64,000 nt of DNA from Oceaniglobus trochenteri (GTDB taxonomy: Bacteria > Pseudomonadota > Alphaproteobacteria > Rhodobacterales > Rhodobacteraceae). Below are positions 1 to 8,801 of this stretch, one piece after another (the first letter of the stretch is position 1; every line of letters starts with the position of its first letter). The notes beneath the pieces are model-generated. The model saw only the letters and a list, made by a program, of their open reading frames with translations. It was not told the DNA's origin and made no database searches. Where the stretch lies: positions 248,001-312,000 of the forward strand of contig NZ_JACNMM010000006.1 of the NCBI RefSeq assembly GCF_020529025.1, written 5' to 3'. The position numbers were made by a program, and so were the translations under genes.

Positions 1-730
1 CCTCGCGCCCCACCATGAGGCGGATCATCTCGGCGGCGGTGATGCCTTCGGCGGGGCGGGTCTCGATCATGGCGCCGTCGCGCAGGATGGTGACGTCGTC
101 GGCGATGTCCAGCACCTCTTTCAGGCGGTGGCTGATATAGATGATGGCGATTCCCGCCGCCTTCATCTTGCCCAGGATGCGGAACAGGGCGGCCGCCTCG
201 TGTTCGCTGAGGCTGGAGGTGGGTTCGTCCAGAACGATGATGCGCGGCGAAGCGGCATAGGCCTTGGCGATCTCCACCAGTTGCTGCTGGCTGATAGACA
301 GGTCGCCAAGCCGCGCGGCGGGGTCGATGGTGGCGCCGATCTCCGACAGGATTGCCCGCGCGCCGCTGATCATCGCGGCACGGTTCGCCAGGCCAAGCCG
401 GCGCGGCATCCGGCCCAGATAGACGTTTTCGGCAACGCTCAGGTCAGGGGCAAGGTTCAGTTCCTGGTGCACCATGCGGATGCCGTGGCGTTGGGCGTCG
501 GCGGGCTTGCGCATCCGCACCTCGGTGCCCGCGATCTCGGTCGTGCCGCTGGTGGGAAGGTAGATGCCGCTGAGAATCTTCATCAGCGTCGACTTTCCGG
601 CGCCGTTTTCGCCGACGATGGCATGGACGCGGCCGTAGTCGACCTGGAAGTTCACATCCGACAGCGCCTTGACCCCCGGAAACGTCTTGGTGATGCCCCG
701 CATCCTGAGGGCGGTCGTCTGGTCTTTCAC
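1..730 (-). CDS. Sugar ABC transporter ATP-binding protein, ribose/xylose type (partial)
   Basis: N-terminal part of an RbsA/XylG/MglA-type duplicated ATPase that energises a CUT2 pentose/hexose importer at the inner membrane. The minus strand reads without interruption from a GTG at 730 to the window edge, so the C-terminal half lies outside. Visible are Walker A (GENGAGKST), the Q-loop region (VHQELNLAP), a signature-like LSISQQQLVEIAKA, Walker B (IIVLDEPTSSL) and the switch region (IYISHRLKEV). LSISQQQ in place of LSGGQ is typical of this subfamily. A GGGGGGA ribosome site lies 5 bases before the GTG; the in-frame ATG at 703 would clip the first residues. It diverges from the GntR gene at 844 across an 113-bp promoter region with a large palindrome, so it is probably that regulator's target. 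The substrate cannot be read from the sequence. Confidence 0.9.
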   Translation of the reverse strand, partial: MKDQTTALRMRGITKTFPGVKALSDVNFQVDYGRVHAIVGENGAGKSTLMKILSGIYLPTSGTTEIAGTEVRMRKPADAQRHGIRMVHQELNLAPDLSVAENVYLGRMPRRLGLANRAAMISGARAILSEIGATIDPAARLGDLSISQQQLVEIAKAYAASPRIIVLDEPTSSLSEHEAAALFRILGKMKAAGIAIIYISHRLKEVLDIADDVTILRDGAMIETRPAEGITAAEMIRLMVGRE

Positions 731-771
731 GAAATCCCCCCGGCGTCACGCCGTCCTCGCCTTCATTTCCG

Positions 772-799
772 CTTGGTGTTACACTAATATAATGCCAAG
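772..799. promoter_or_regulatory. 28-bp imperfect palindrome, probable GntR operator
   Basis: The arms are CTTGG and CCAAG, with further matching TTA..TA..TAA steps inside, giving dyad symmetry across all 28 bases. The core is AT-rich, unlike the GC-rich surroundings. It sits in the divergent promoter region between the ABC ATPase (start 730) and the FCD regulator (start 844). That position suits an operator for the adjacent regulator, probably overlapping the promoters. Binding by that protein is inferred. Confidence 0.55.
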
Positions 800-843
800 T
801 CAACTCGGGGAGGCAGGCTCCCCGCTGAACAGGATCAAGCGTC

Positions 844-1557
844 ATGCCGCCAAGACCGGAAGCCTCGGGCGATCAATCCACCCTGAACGGATACCTCTCG
901 GGAGTCAGCCTGAACCGGGCGGTGCCATTGCGCGATCAGATCTATCTTCTGGTGCGCCGGGCGATCATTACCGGCAAACTGGCCCCCGGCGCCCCGATCA
1001 ACGAGGTCGAGATCGCGGCGAAACTGGGAACGTCCCGCACGCCGGTGCGCGAGGCGGTGAAGAAGGTCAGCGACGAAGGGCTGGTGAATGTCTTTGCGCA
1101 GAACGGCACCTTCGTGGCCGAGATCAAGCGCAACCAGGTGGAAGAGGCCTATATCATCCGCATCGCCCTGGAGCTTGAAAGCATTCGCCGCGCGGCCAGC
1201 GTCATCACCCCCGAACAGATACAGGATCTGGAAGACATCGTTCATGCCCACGAGGTGGCCTTCAACCGCGCCCGTTTCGACGAGGCAATCCTGCGCGATG
1301 ACGATTTTCACCGCTATATCGCCGAGGTGAACGATCTGGCGATGCTGTGGAAGGTGGTGGATGTGTCGAAGGCGCAGATGGACCGTTGCCGCCTTCTGAC
1401 CCTGCCCTCAGAGGGGGCGGCGCAACAGACCATCGCCCAGCACCGGATCATTCTCGAAGCGCTGCGGCGAAACGATGTGGCGGCTTCGACGGCGGCCCTT
1501 CAGACCCACCTGGAAACCTCGCTGCACAACACACAGACCTATCTGAACAGCCTGTGA
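844..1557 (+). CDS. GntR-family transcriptional regulator, FadR/FCD subfamily
   Basis: A 237-residue repressor or activator of the FadR group. The N-terminal winged helix spans about residues 25-95: LRDQIYLLVRRAI, then the recognition segment AAKLGTSRTPVREAVKKV and the wing. The FCD ligand-binding domain of helices spans about 100-230, with acidic and His residues (DDDFHRYI, QHRIILEAL) that in this family usually hold a metal and a carboxylate ligand. Such proteins sense sugar acids or other organic acids. It diverges from the ribose-type ABC ATPase and converges on the 2-oxoglutarate-semialdehyde dehydrogenase gene. It may regulate either; divergence and the palindrome at 772-799 favour the transporter. 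Confidence 0.9.
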   Translation: MPPRPEASGDQSTLNGYLSGVSLNRAVPLRDQIYLLVRRAIITGKLAPGAPINEVEIAAKLGTSRTPVREAVKKVSDEGLVNVFAQNGTFVAEIKRNQVEEAYIIRIALELESIRRAASVITPEQIQDLEDIVHAHEVAFNRARFDEAILRDDDFHRYIAEVNDLAMLWKVVDVSKAQMDRCRLLTLPSEGAAQQTIAQHRIILEALRRNDVAASTAALQTHLETSLHNTQTYLNSL

Positions 1558-1563
1558 TCGGTT

Positions 1564-1595
1564 GCCCCCGCGCCCCGTAAGGCGGGCGCAGGGGC
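1564..1595. terminator. Bidirectional hairpin between convergent genes
   Basis: GCCCC-C-GCGCCC pairs with GGGCGC-A-GGGGC across an 8-nt loop, with a single C.A mismatch. It lies between the stops of the GntR gene (1557) and the convergent dehydrogenase gene (1613). There is no clear U-run on either side, so termination efficiency is uncertain. Confidence 0.5.
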
Positions 1596-1612
1596 GGTTC
1601 GTTTCCGCGCGA

Positions 1613-3115
1613 TCAGTCGAGATCGGGGATCAGCGCGGTCGGGATGTTCTGATAGCAGACCGGGCGCAGGAAGCGGCGGATCGCCAGCGTGCCCACCGAC
1701 GTGGCGCCGAAGTTGGTCGAGGCGGGGTAGGGCCCGCCATGCACCATGGCATCGCATACCTCGACCCCGGTGGGGAAGCCGTTGGCCAGAACCCGGCCCG
1801 CCTTGCGTTCCAGCAGGGGCATCAGGCCCGAGGCGATGTCGTGATCGGCCTCGTCCATCTGCAGGGTCAGGGTCAGCTGGCCCTCAAGACCGCGGGCGAT
1901 CTCCTCGGCCTGGGCGGCGTCCTTCACCAGCACGACAAGGCCAAGAGGGCCGAAGACCTCGTGATGCAGATCGGGGTTGGCCAGCCAGTCGTCGCCCGAA
2001 ACGGTGAACAGGTAAGGGGCGGCGGTGCGGTCGGTGGTGGCGGTGCCGGCCTTCTGTTCGGTCTTGCCGTTGTCGGCGATCTGCGCGGCACCCTTGCGAT
2101 AGGCATCGGCCATGCCGTCGGTCAGCATGGTCTGGGGGGCGACCTCGGCCAGGGCCTCGACCGTGGCGGCAATGAAGGCATCGGCCTGGGGTCCGGCCTG
2201 CACCACGGCGACGCCGGGGTTGGTGCAGAACTGACCGGCACCCATGGTCAGCGACCCGGCCCAGCCCTTGCCGATCTCGGCTGCGCGGTTTTCCAGCGCG
2301 GCGGGCAGCACGAACATCGGGTTGACCGACCCCAGTTCGCCGAAGAACGGAATCGGGTTGGGGCGCTGTGCGCACAGATCGAACAGCGCGCGACCCCCAC
2401 CCAGCGACCCGGTGAACCCGACGGCCGAAATCAGCGGATGAGTGACAAGGGCGGTGCCCACGTCACGCTTGCCGCCCTGCACCAGGCTGAACACGCCTTC
2501 GTGCAGGCCACAGGTCTTGCGGGCGGCGTCGATGGCCTGGGCCACCAGTTCGCCGGTGCCGGGATGGGCCGAGTGGCCCTTGACCACGACGGGGCAACCG
2601 GCGGCCAGTGCGCTGGCGGTGTCGCCACCGCCCACCGAGAAGGCCAGCGGGAAGTTCGACGCACCGAAAACCGCGACCGGGCCGATGGGCCGCTGCACCA
2701 TCCGCAGGTCGGGGCGGGGCAGGGGGGCGCGGTCGGGCAGGGCGGCATCGTGGCGGCGATCAAGGTAGTCGCCCTTTTCGATGTGATCGGCGAACAGTTT
2801 CAGCTGGCCGGTGGTGCGGCCGCGTTCGCCCACAAGGCGCCCTTCCGGCAGGCCGGATTCCTGTGTGCCCAACTCGGTGATCTCATCACCGCGGGCGTCG
2901 ATTTCCTTGGCGATCTCGCGCAGGAAGGCGGCGCGTTCGGCGCGGGTGGTGGCGCTGTAGCTGGCAAAGGCTTCTTCGGCGGCCTTGACCGCGGCATCCA
3001 CCAGGTCAGGGGTGCCGACGGCGAAGTCACGGGCCGGGCCGTGGGCGGGTTCCGAGGAGAAGGTCGTGTTGCCGTCGCGCCATTCGCCCGCGATCAGGTG
3101 TTTTCCAGTCAGCAT
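1613..3115 (-). CDS. 2-oxoglutarate semialdehyde (2,5-dioxovalerate) dehydrogenase
   Basis: A 500-residue NAD(P)-dependent aldehyde dehydrogenase of the sugar-acid group. It would oxidise 2-oxoglutarate semialdehyde to 2-oxoglutarate, the last step of non-phosphorylative D-xylonate/L-arabonate or glucarate breakdown. Visible are the cofactor-site segment FGASNFPLAFSVGGGDTASALAAGCPVVVKGHSAHP, reported here only as about residues 150-190, then FTGSLGGGRALFD, the catalytic Glu in FFGELGSVNP and the catalytic Cys in GAGQFCTNPG. The GELGSVNP/FCTNPG wording is characteristic of ketoglutarate-semialdehyde dehydrogenases rather than betaine-aldehyde types. The ATG at 3115 is preferred over upstream in-frame codons because GAGGA lies before it and it starts 11 bp after the stop of the FAH-family gene, with which it forms an operon. 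Confidence 0.88.
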   Translation of the reverse strand: MLTGKHLIAGEWRDGNTTFSSEPAHGPARDFAVGTPDLVDAAVKAAEEAFASYSATTRAERAAFLREIAKEIDARGDEITELGTQESGLPEGRLVGERGRTTGQLKLFADHIEKGDYLDRRHDAALPDRAPLPRPDLRMVQRPIGPVAVFGASNFPLAFSVGGGDTASALAAGCPVVVKGHSAHPGTGELVAQAIDAARKTCGLHEGVFSLVQGGKRDVGTALVTHPLISAVGFTGSLGGGRALFDLCAQRPNPIPFFGELGSVNPMFVLPAALENRAAEIGKGWAGSLTMGAGQFCTNPGVAVVQAGPQADAFIAATVEALAEVAPQTMLTDGMADAYRKGAAQIADNGKTEQKAGTATTDRTAAPYLFTVSGDDWLANPDLHHEVFGPLGLVVLVKDAAQAEEIARGLEGQLTLTLQMDEADHDIASGLMPLLERKAGRVLANGFPTGVEVCDAMVHGGPYPASTNFGATSVGTLAIRRFLRPVCYQNIPTALIPDLD

Positions 3116-3126
3116 GATAGTCCTCT

Positions 3127-4230
3127 TCAGATCAGGTTGCGCGCAGCCAGGTTGCGCATCATTGCGGTGGGTCCGAACGTCCATTCGGGGCATTCGGTCG
3201 ACAGGCGCACCGTGTTAACAAGCTGCCCCAGTTCGGGGCATGACACGGTAACTACATCGCCAAGCTTGTGAGTAAACCCCTTGCCGGGGGCGTCACGGTC
3301 CTTGGTGGGGGCGAAGAGCGTGCCCAGGAACAGCACCAGGCCGTCGGGATACTGGTGATGGCGCCCGATGGTCTGCGACACCAGGTCGGCGGGATCGCGG
3401 CTGATCGCGCGCATGGCGCTATGCCCGTTCAGGACGTAACCGTCGGTGCCCTCGATGGTCAGTTCGATTTCAAGGCCGCGCACGGTGTCCAGCGTGAAGG
3501 CGTCGTCAAACAGGCGGATCATCGGCCCGATGGCGCAGGAGGCGTTGTTGTCCTTGGCCTTGGACAGAAGAAGCGCCGAGCGGCCTTCGATGTCGCGCAG
3601 GTTCACGTCGTTGCCCAGGGTCGCGCCCAGGATGCGACCCCTTGAATCGACGGCCAGCACCACCTCGGGTTCGGGGTTGTTCCAGGTGGAGGAGGGGTGC
3701 AGCCCCACGTCGGCGCCATGGCCGACCGATGACAGCACCTGCGCCTTGGAGAATACCTCGGCGTCCGGGCCGATCCCGACCTCCAGGTAGGCCGACCACA
3801 GGCCCTCGGCCATCAGCGCCTTCTTCACGTCCATCGCCTCGGGCGAGCCGGGGGTGATGTTGGACAGGCTGTCGCCAATGCGTGCGGCCACGCGCTTGCG
3901 GATGCCATCGGCCTTGTCGGGGTCGCCCGCGGCCTGTTCCTCGATCACGCGTTCCACCATCGACCCGGCGAAGGTGACGCCGCAGGCCTTGACGGCCTGG
4001 AAATCGCAGGGCGCCAGCCAGGACCAGTCGCCGGACACAGGCGTGCCTTCGGCGGTGCGCACATGGTCTGCCGGGTTGTCCAGCTCCAGCACGTCGCGCA
4101 CCGTCGGCGCGGTGGCCGAGGTGATGTCGACCAGCGCCCCGTCGCGCAGGGTGACGACGCAGGGGCCGCCCCCCTCGCGCTCGATACGGCCCAGAAGCAG
4201 GCCCTCCGAAGGGAGGTGGGAATAGGTCAT
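3127..4230 (-). CDS. FAH-superfamily dehydratase, probable 2-keto-3-deoxy-pentonate dehydratase
   Basis: A 367-residue fumarylacetoacetate-hydrolase-fold protein. The C-terminal two thirds show the FAH metal-site pattern (EPEVVLAVDSRGRI, LGNDVNLRDIEGR) and a late segment LGDVVTVSCPELGQLVNTV. The length, the N-terminal extension and above all the coupling to a 2-oxoglutarate-semialdehyde dehydrogenase 11 bp downstream point to the XylX/AraD1-like branch. That branch dehydrates 2-keto-3-deoxy-D-xylonate or -L-arabonate to 2-oxoglutarate semialdehyde. The alternative is a diketo-acid hydrolase, as in some L-fucose and L-rhamnose routes, but those enzymes are usually shorter (about 280 residues). 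The ATG at 4230 has GGAG upstream; the open frame extends further 5', but that stretch looks non-coding. Confidence 0.75.
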   Translation of the reverse strand: MTYSHLPSEGLLLGRIEREGGGPCVVTLRDGALVDITSATAPTVRDVLELDNPADHVRTAEGTPVSGDWSWLAPCDFQAVKACGVTFAGSMVERVIEEQAAGDPDKADGIRKRVAARIGDSLSNITPGSPEAMDVKKALMAEGLWSAYLEVGIGPDAEVFSKAQVLSSVGHGADVGLHPSSTWNNPEPEVVLAVDSRGRILGATLGNDVNLRDIEGRSALLLSKAKDNNASCAIGPMIRLFDDAFTLDTVRGLEIELTIEGTDGYVLNGHSAMRAISRDPADLVSQTIGRHHQYPDGLVLFLGTLFAPTKDRDAPGKGFTHKLGDVVTVSCPELGQLVNTVRLSTECPEWTFGPTAMMRNLAARNLI

Positions 4231-4623
4231 GACATTTTCTCCGGAAGCTATGACTTGGGCGGGTTGGTCGTTCGGGCGCAAGACTTTGGGGAAATCACAC
4301 CCCTTGTCAACCGGCGCTGCGGGATTGTCTGCGGGAAACCTTGCCGTGCTCCGCGTCCCGCGTTTCAGGCGGGCAGGTGCCTTGGGCAATGTGCCGCCAA
4401 AGCGCGGATAGGATGTTGTGTAGCCCCCCATCAGCTTCTGCCCCTCGCCCTCTGACAGGCGATGAACTGGGGTCGGGTGACGCAGGCGGTGCGCTTCGAC
4501 CGGCAGGGGCATATGCGCCCGAATGCGGTGGGGCGCCCCTTTGATGCGGACATCAACCGTCAGGCGCGCGTCCGGGCGCGCCTGACGGTGTCTGGTGATG
4601 GCGGCGGTGGGCCGGACTCTCGG
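4231..4623. other. Intergenic stretch between catalase and FAH genes
   Basis: This 393-bp gap holds the promoter side of the FAH/dehydrogenase operon and the 3' end of the catalase unit. The only strong structure is the 14-bp hairpin at 4556-4589. Open frames here have no recognisable protein features or ribosome sites. Confidence 0.5.
4556..4589 (-). terminator. 14-bp perfect hairpin downstream of catalase
   Basis: ACCGTCAGGCGCGC and its exact reverse complement flank a 6-nt loop. It lies 35 bp past the catalase stop codon. On the minus strand it is followed by TTGATG rather than a U-run, so it may act as a weak terminator or as an mRNA 3'-end stabiliser. Confidence 0.6.
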
Positions 4624-6078
4624 TCAGCCCTGCTTCACACCTTTTTCGATACGCTCACCAAGGGTCTGGTCCACGTTGCGCCAGTATTCGAACGCGCGTT
4701 CCAGCACCTTGTCGGACACGCCCCCTTTCAGATGGCCGACGATATTGCCCACCAGCCGGTCGCGGGCGGCATCGTCGAGCACGTCGCGCACGAGGGTGCC
4801 GGCCTGGCCCCAATCGTCGTCATCCTCGCGCAGGGTATAGGCGCGGCGCACCATGTCGCCGTCGGCGTACCACAGCCCGGCGTCATCGGTCAGCGACGGG
4901 TCGGCGGCGGGGCCACCATAGGAATTGGGCGCATAGACCGGGTCCGAGACATTCTGGACCCGCATCGCGCCATCCTTGCTGTAGCTGTGCACCGGGGATT
5001 TCGGCCGGTTGACCGGGATCTGCTTGTAATTCGCGCCGAGCCGCGCGCGGTGCGCGTCCGAATAGGAAAATCCGCGCCCCAGCAGCATCTTGTCGGGGCT
5101 CAGGCCGATACCGCGCACCAGGTTGCTGGGTTCGAAGGCGGCCTGTTCGATCTCGGTGTGGAAATCCGTCGGGTTGCGATCAAGCGTCAGCTTGCCCACC
5201 TCGATCAGCGGGTAATCGGCGTGGGGCCAGACCTTGGTCAGATCGAAGGGGTTGAACCGATAGGTCCGCGCCTCTTCGAAGGGCATGATCTGCATGTGCA
5301 GGGTCCAGCTGGGGTGATTGCCGTCGCGGATGGCGTTGAACAGATCGCGGCGGTGATAATCGGCATCCTCGCCGGCGATCCTGTCGGCCTCGGCCTGGGT
5401 CAGGAACTCGTTCCCCTGATCGGTCTTGAAGTGATACTTCACCCAGAACTTTTCGCCCTCGGCGTTCACCCACATGTAGGTGTGGCTCGAGAATCCGTCC
5501 ATGTGGCGCCAGGTTTTCGGGATGCCGCGATCCCCCATCAGCCAGGTGACCTGGTGTGCGGATTCGGGGGACAGCGTCCAGAAATCCCACTGCATGTCAT
5601 GGTCGCGCAGGCCGGAATCGGCGCGCCGCTTCTGCGAGCGGATGAAATGCTGGAACTTCATCGGATCGCGCAGGAAGAAGATCGGCGTGTTGTTGCCGAC
5701 CATGTCATAGTTGCCCTCGGTCGTGTAGAACTTCAGCGAGAAACCGCGGGGATCGCGCCAGGTGTCGGGGCTGCCCTGTTCGCCCGCCACGGTCGAGAAC
5801 CGGATCAGCGTTTCGGTTTTCGTGCCCGGCTGGAACAGCGCGGCGCGGGTGTACTTGCTGACATCATGGGTCACCTCGAAATGCCCGAAGGCACCGCCGC
5901 CCTTGGCGTGGGGCTGGCGCTCGGGGATACGCTCGCGGTTGAACTGGGCCATCTGCTCGATCAGGTAGTGATCGTGCAGGACGATGGGGCCGTCCGGGCC
6001 AACCGTGAGCGAATGTTCGTCACTCGCGACGGGGCTTCCCGCATCGGTGGTCGTGGGTTTTCCGGGTCCCTTGGTCAT
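4624..6078 (-). CDS. katA: Monofunctional heme catalase
   Basis: A 484-residue small-subunit (clade 3-like) catalase, decomposing hydrogen peroxide to water and oxygen in the cytoplasm. Key parts are in place: the distal His in [10 protein letters not shown] (about residue 57), the distal Asn in [11 protein letters not shown] (about 129-130), and the proximal heme-ligand Tyr in the [14 protein letters not shown] signature. The residues before the distal His read ERQPHAKG, where many relatives have ERVVHAKG. The ATG at 6078 has AGGGAGAA upstream; the longer open frame starting at 6192 has no such support. It follows the FCD regulator and fucosidase genes on the same strand after 153 bp, so it may have its own promoter. 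No OxyR-type gene is nearby. Confidence 0.95.
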   Translation of the reverse strand: MTKGPGKPTTTDAGSPVASDEHSLTVGPDGPIVLHDHYLIEQMAQFNRERIPERQPHAKGGGAFGHFEVTHDVSKYTRAALFQPGTKTETLIRFSTVAGEQGSPDTWRDPRGFSLKFYTTEGNYDMVGNNTPIFFLRDPMKFQHFIRSQKRRADSGLRDHDMQWDFWTLSPESAHQVTWLMGDRGIPKTWRHMDGFSSHTYMWVNAEGEKFWVKYHFKTDQGNEFLTQAEADRIAGEDADYHRRDLFNAIRDGNHPSWTLHMQIMPFEEARTYRFNPFDLTKVWPHADYPLIEVGKLTLDRNPTDFHTEIEQAAFEPSNLVRGIGLSPDKMLLGRGFSYSDAHRARLGANYKQIPVNRPKSPVHSYSKDGAMRVQNVSDPVYAPNSYGGPAADPSLTDDAGLWYADGDMVRRAYTLREDDDDWGQAGTLVRDVLDDAARDRLVGNIVGHLKGGVSDKVLERAFEYWRNVDQTLGERIEKGVKQG

Positions 6079-6231
6079 GGTCAATTCTCCCTTTCTTGCG
6101 TCGGATCGCCTGCATCGTCGCCGGGTCGGGCTGACGGCAGCAGGTGTTTCACCAATCGCCCCGAGTGTGTCGCAATCGCGATGGAAAGCCAAGCTTGGCG
6201 GCGGTCACGAAACGCTGTCGGCGGGGCGGCG

Positions 6232-7230
6232 TCACTCCATCCGCGACAGGTAGGGCGGCACCACCCCCTCGGGCGGTTCCGGCCGGCGCGAGATGTAGGC
6301 GATTGTCGTACGTTCGCCCTGAAGAAGGTGGCGGCGCATCTGGTCCTTCGTTTCAGCCACCCGACCGCTGGCGAGGGTTTCAAGGATGTCCTGGTGATCG
6401 TCCAGGACGCGCAGCATCTCTTCGGGGTTGTCGTAGCGGGCAAGGGCCATGTGGGATGCGATCAGCGGCAGCTGGCTGCGGTGGATCGTGTCGCGCATCT
6501 GCGGATTGGGGCAGGATTGCACCAGCGTTCCGTGCAGGTCGCGTTCGATGGCGCTGATGGTGTCGAAGTCATGGTGTTTTTTCAGCCGCGCATCCTCGAT
6601 CCGCTTCAGCGCCGCCGCGACGATACCGGGGTCGGGGTCGGCCATCACGTCTTCCAGGGCGGCCGGTTCCAGAAGGCTTCGGATCTGGTAATGGTGGTGG
6701 ACGCCGGTTTCCGTCATGCGCGGCACGATCCAGCGTCCGTTGGGGGCCTGTTCCACCAGGCCCACCCGTTCCAGCCGGCTGAGGATTTCATTCGAGGTGG
6801 TGCGGCTGACGCCCAGGTGACGGGACAGAGCGACACCGCTCATGGTGAAGGTGCCATAGCTCATGCAGCCGGCGACGATGGTTTCCACCTGCGGATAGAG
6901 GATTTCCCGCCAGTTGCGCGTGTCCAGCGGCCCGGTCCGCTGTGCGGCTTCGGCCAGGGGGGTGTCTTCCAAGGGGGTGCGGACGGGCTCTCGCTCGCTG
7001 GTCCCGACCATGTAGCCGCGCCCCTGAAAGCGGAACACGAGGTTCTCGTTCTCAAGCCAGGCCAGCGCCTCGGACGCCGGGGCGCGGCTGACATTGAACA
7101 GGCGCGCCAGGCTGCTTTCCGTCAGAACCAGCCCGACAGGCAGCTTGCCCGCCACCAACAGCGCCCGCACTGCGGCGAAAATCTGGTGATTGCGCCGCAG
7201 CGGTTCTTTCGGGTGCCGTTTTTCGTTCAT
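6232..7230 (-). CDS. Regulator with two tandem winged-helix domains and an FCD domain
   Basis: A 332-residue GntR-like protein about 100 residues longer than ordinary FadR/FCD regulators. The extra length is a second DNA-binding domain. The first winged helix is at about residues 14-76 (LARLFNVSRAPASEALAWLE, then a wing RFQGRGYMV). The second is at about 108-172 (LSRHLGVSRTTSNEILSRLE, wing QAPNGRWIVP). The FCD-type helical ligand domain follows at about 178-320 (RDLHGTLVQ, DHQDILETL). It is 26 bp downstream of the GH29 fucosidase gene on the same strand, with AGGTGAC before the ATG. It is therefore likely to control fucosidase and sugar-acid genes, perhaps through the divergent region at 8532-8801. 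Ligand unknown. Confidence 0.85.
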   Translation of the reverse strand: MNEKRHPKEPLRRNHQIFAAVRALLVAGKLPVGLVLTESSLARLFNVSRAPASEALAWLENENLVFRFQGRGYMVGTSEREPVRTPLEDTPLAEAAQRTGPLDTRNWREILYPQVETIVAGCMSYGTFTMSGVALSRHLGVSRTTSNEILSRLERVGLVEQAPNGRWIVPRMTETGVHHHYQIRSLLEPAALEDVMADPDPGIVAAALKRIEDARLKKHHDFDTISAIERDLHGTLVQSCPNPQMRDTIHRSQLPLIASHMALARYDNPEEMLRVLDDHQDILETLASGRVAETKDQMRRHLLQGERTTIAYISRRPEPPEGVVPPYLSRME

Positions 7231-7256
7231 GTCACCTGGCCCTGGGCAGATCCCGC

Positions 7257-8531
7257 CTAGTTGAAGGCCGGCAATTCATCCATTTCAATCTGCGCAATGA
7301 TGTCGAGCCCATTGTGATACTTCAACGGCAAAGTCAGCAGCAGGTTGTCGTCCTTGACCTGCCAGTCGATCTTGCCTTCGGTCAGAAGCGTGACAGACCG
7401 CACCGATGCGCCGTTCAGCCGCAGGGTGAGGGTGTCGTGCATTTCGGGCCAGGCCAGCGCATGCAGGAAGACGGTATTGCCGCGATGGGTGGTGCCGCCC
7501 CAGACCCAGCGGGGCCAGGGGCCGCCACGGGTTTCATAGATGGTGTGCCCATAGTCGCGCAGCCAGGCGCCGACGCTGTCCATCACGCGGGCCTGTTCGG
7601 GCGGGACAAGGCCGTGCCGGTCGGGGCCGATGTTCAGCACGAAGTTGCCGCCGCCGCAGGCGCATTTCACGATGCTCTGGATCACCTCTTCGGCGGGCTT
7701 GACGATCTCGTCGAAGGAATAGGCCCACTGGGCGCCCAGGGTGATCGTGCTTTCCCAGGGGTTTTCGGTATCGTAGGGGCCGACGCGCTGCTCGGGTGTG
7801 CGGAAATCGCAGGGCAGGGCGCAACGCTCGTTGATCACCATGTCGGGCTGCCATTTGCGCATCTTGCGGATCAGGTTCTCGGAATCCCAGCGTTCGGGCG
7901 CGGGGGCAAGGCGATAGGGCTGGGGCGTCGGAACCCCCTGGATCTGGCTGTCACCGGCCAGACCGTCGAACCACCAGGCGTCGATTTTGCCGTAGCGCGT
8001 GCAAAGCTCTTCGACCTGGGCGTGCAGGTAGGCGATGTAGCGGTCGTGGTTCTCGGTGCGGTAATCGGGGTGGTGCCAGTCGGGTTGCGAATAGTAGACC
8101 CCGAAGCCCATGTCGGCGGCATGGCAGGCATCGGCCAGTTCCCGTGTCAGGTCGCGGCCCGCCGGACATTCCGGCGCGGTGACCTTGTAGTCGCTCTGGT
8201 CGGTGTCGAAGTTGCTGAACCCGTCGTGGTGCTTCGTCGTCAGATAGATATAGCGGAAGCCCCAGTCCTTCGCCCTGCGCACCAGCGCCTCGGCATCCCA
8301 GTCCGAGGCATCGAAGTATTTGTAAAGGCTGTCATAAAGTTCGGCCGGAACGCTGACCCGCGGATTGACCTCGCTGTTGCGGGTTTTGTTGAAGATCTCG
8401 GGCTTGTCGCATTCGCGTGACCAGCTGATTTCGTGGCCGACGACGCTGGAGGGGTTCCAATGCAGGAAAAGCCCATAGCGCCAGTCCATGAAGGTGTCGA
8501 TCTGCGGGGTTGCTCCGAATTCGTTGGCCAT
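7257..8531 (-). CDS. Alpha-L-fucosidase, GH29 family
   Basis: A 424-residue retaining glycosidase that would release L-fucose from imported fucosides. Family features seen are the N-terminal WRYGLFLHWNP, the TTKHHDGFSNFDT segment, YYSQPDWHHPDY, and the nucleophile Asp in IDAWWFDGLAG (about residue 195). The C-terminal beta-sandwich ends near IIAQIEMDELP. There is no signal peptide, so the enzyme is cytoplasmic and needs a transporter for oligosaccharides. The start at 8531 is taken from the homologous N-terminus; the ribosome site (GGACGAAG) is modest, and an in-frame extension to 8639 looks non-coding. It forms an operon with the double-winged-helix regulator and diverges from a sugar-acid dehydratase. 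Galactosidase or other 6-deoxysugar specificity cannot be excluded. Confidence 0.85.
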   Translation of the reverse strand: MANEFGATPQIDTFMDWRYGLFLHWNPSSVVGHEISWSRECDKPEIFNKTRNSEVNPRVSVPAELYDSLYKYFDASDWDAEALVRRAKDWGFRYIYLTTKHHDGFSNFDTDQSDYKVTAPECPAGRDLTRELADACHAADMGFGVYYSQPDWHHPDYRTENHDRYIAYLHAQVEELCTRYGKIDAWWFDGLAGDSQIQGVPTPQPYRLAPAPERWDSENLIRKMRKWQPDMVINERCALPCDFRTPEQRVGPYDTENPWESTITLGAQWAYSFDEIVKPAEEVIQSIVKCACGGGNFVLNIGPDRHGLVPPEQARVMDSVGAWLRDYGHTIYETRGGPWPRWVWGGTTHRGNTVFLHALAWPEMHDTLTLRLNGASVRSVTLLTEGKIDWQVKDDNLLLTLPLKYHNGLDIIAQIEMDELPAFN

Positions 8532-8768
8532 TCTTCGTCCATGTGTTGTGGGTCGGCACGACCCGGGGTGGAAATCGATTGCGTTGCCGTCGGAGACGGC
8601 GCCGCGCCTTGCATCGGTCAGGTGATCGGGCTGGCGCATGCCGCCCGACGCCTGCCCGCGCCCGGCACCATCATTGAGAAACCGCCGGTTTGGTGGCGCG
8701 AAAACTGCATCATGCGATCCTCGATCGTATCGGGGTCTTGTGGTCCGTCATGTTGCGGTATAAATCTT

Positions 8769-8785
8769 TTGCATAGTGCACGCAA
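8769..8785. promoter_or_regulatory. TTGC-N9-GCAA inverted repeat upstream of dehydratase
   Basis: TTGCATAGTGCACGCAA forms an imperfect dyad 16 bp before the dehydratase ATG. It lies in the 270-bp region shared with the divergent fucosidase gene. It could be an operator for the nearby FCD regulator, but there is only one copy and symmetry is weak in the middle. Confidence 0.3.
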
Positions 8786-8801
8786 TACTCGGAATTAGTG
8801 A

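Noticed and set aside
1562-3271. 569-codon open frame on the + strand
   Set aside because: It is antisense to the 2-oxoglutarate-semialdehyde dehydrogenase, which has intact catalytic residues.
4462-7260. 932-codon open frame on the + strand
   Set aside because: It is antisense to the catalase and the double-winged-helix regulator, both of which have clear family motifs; long antisense frames are expected at this GC content.
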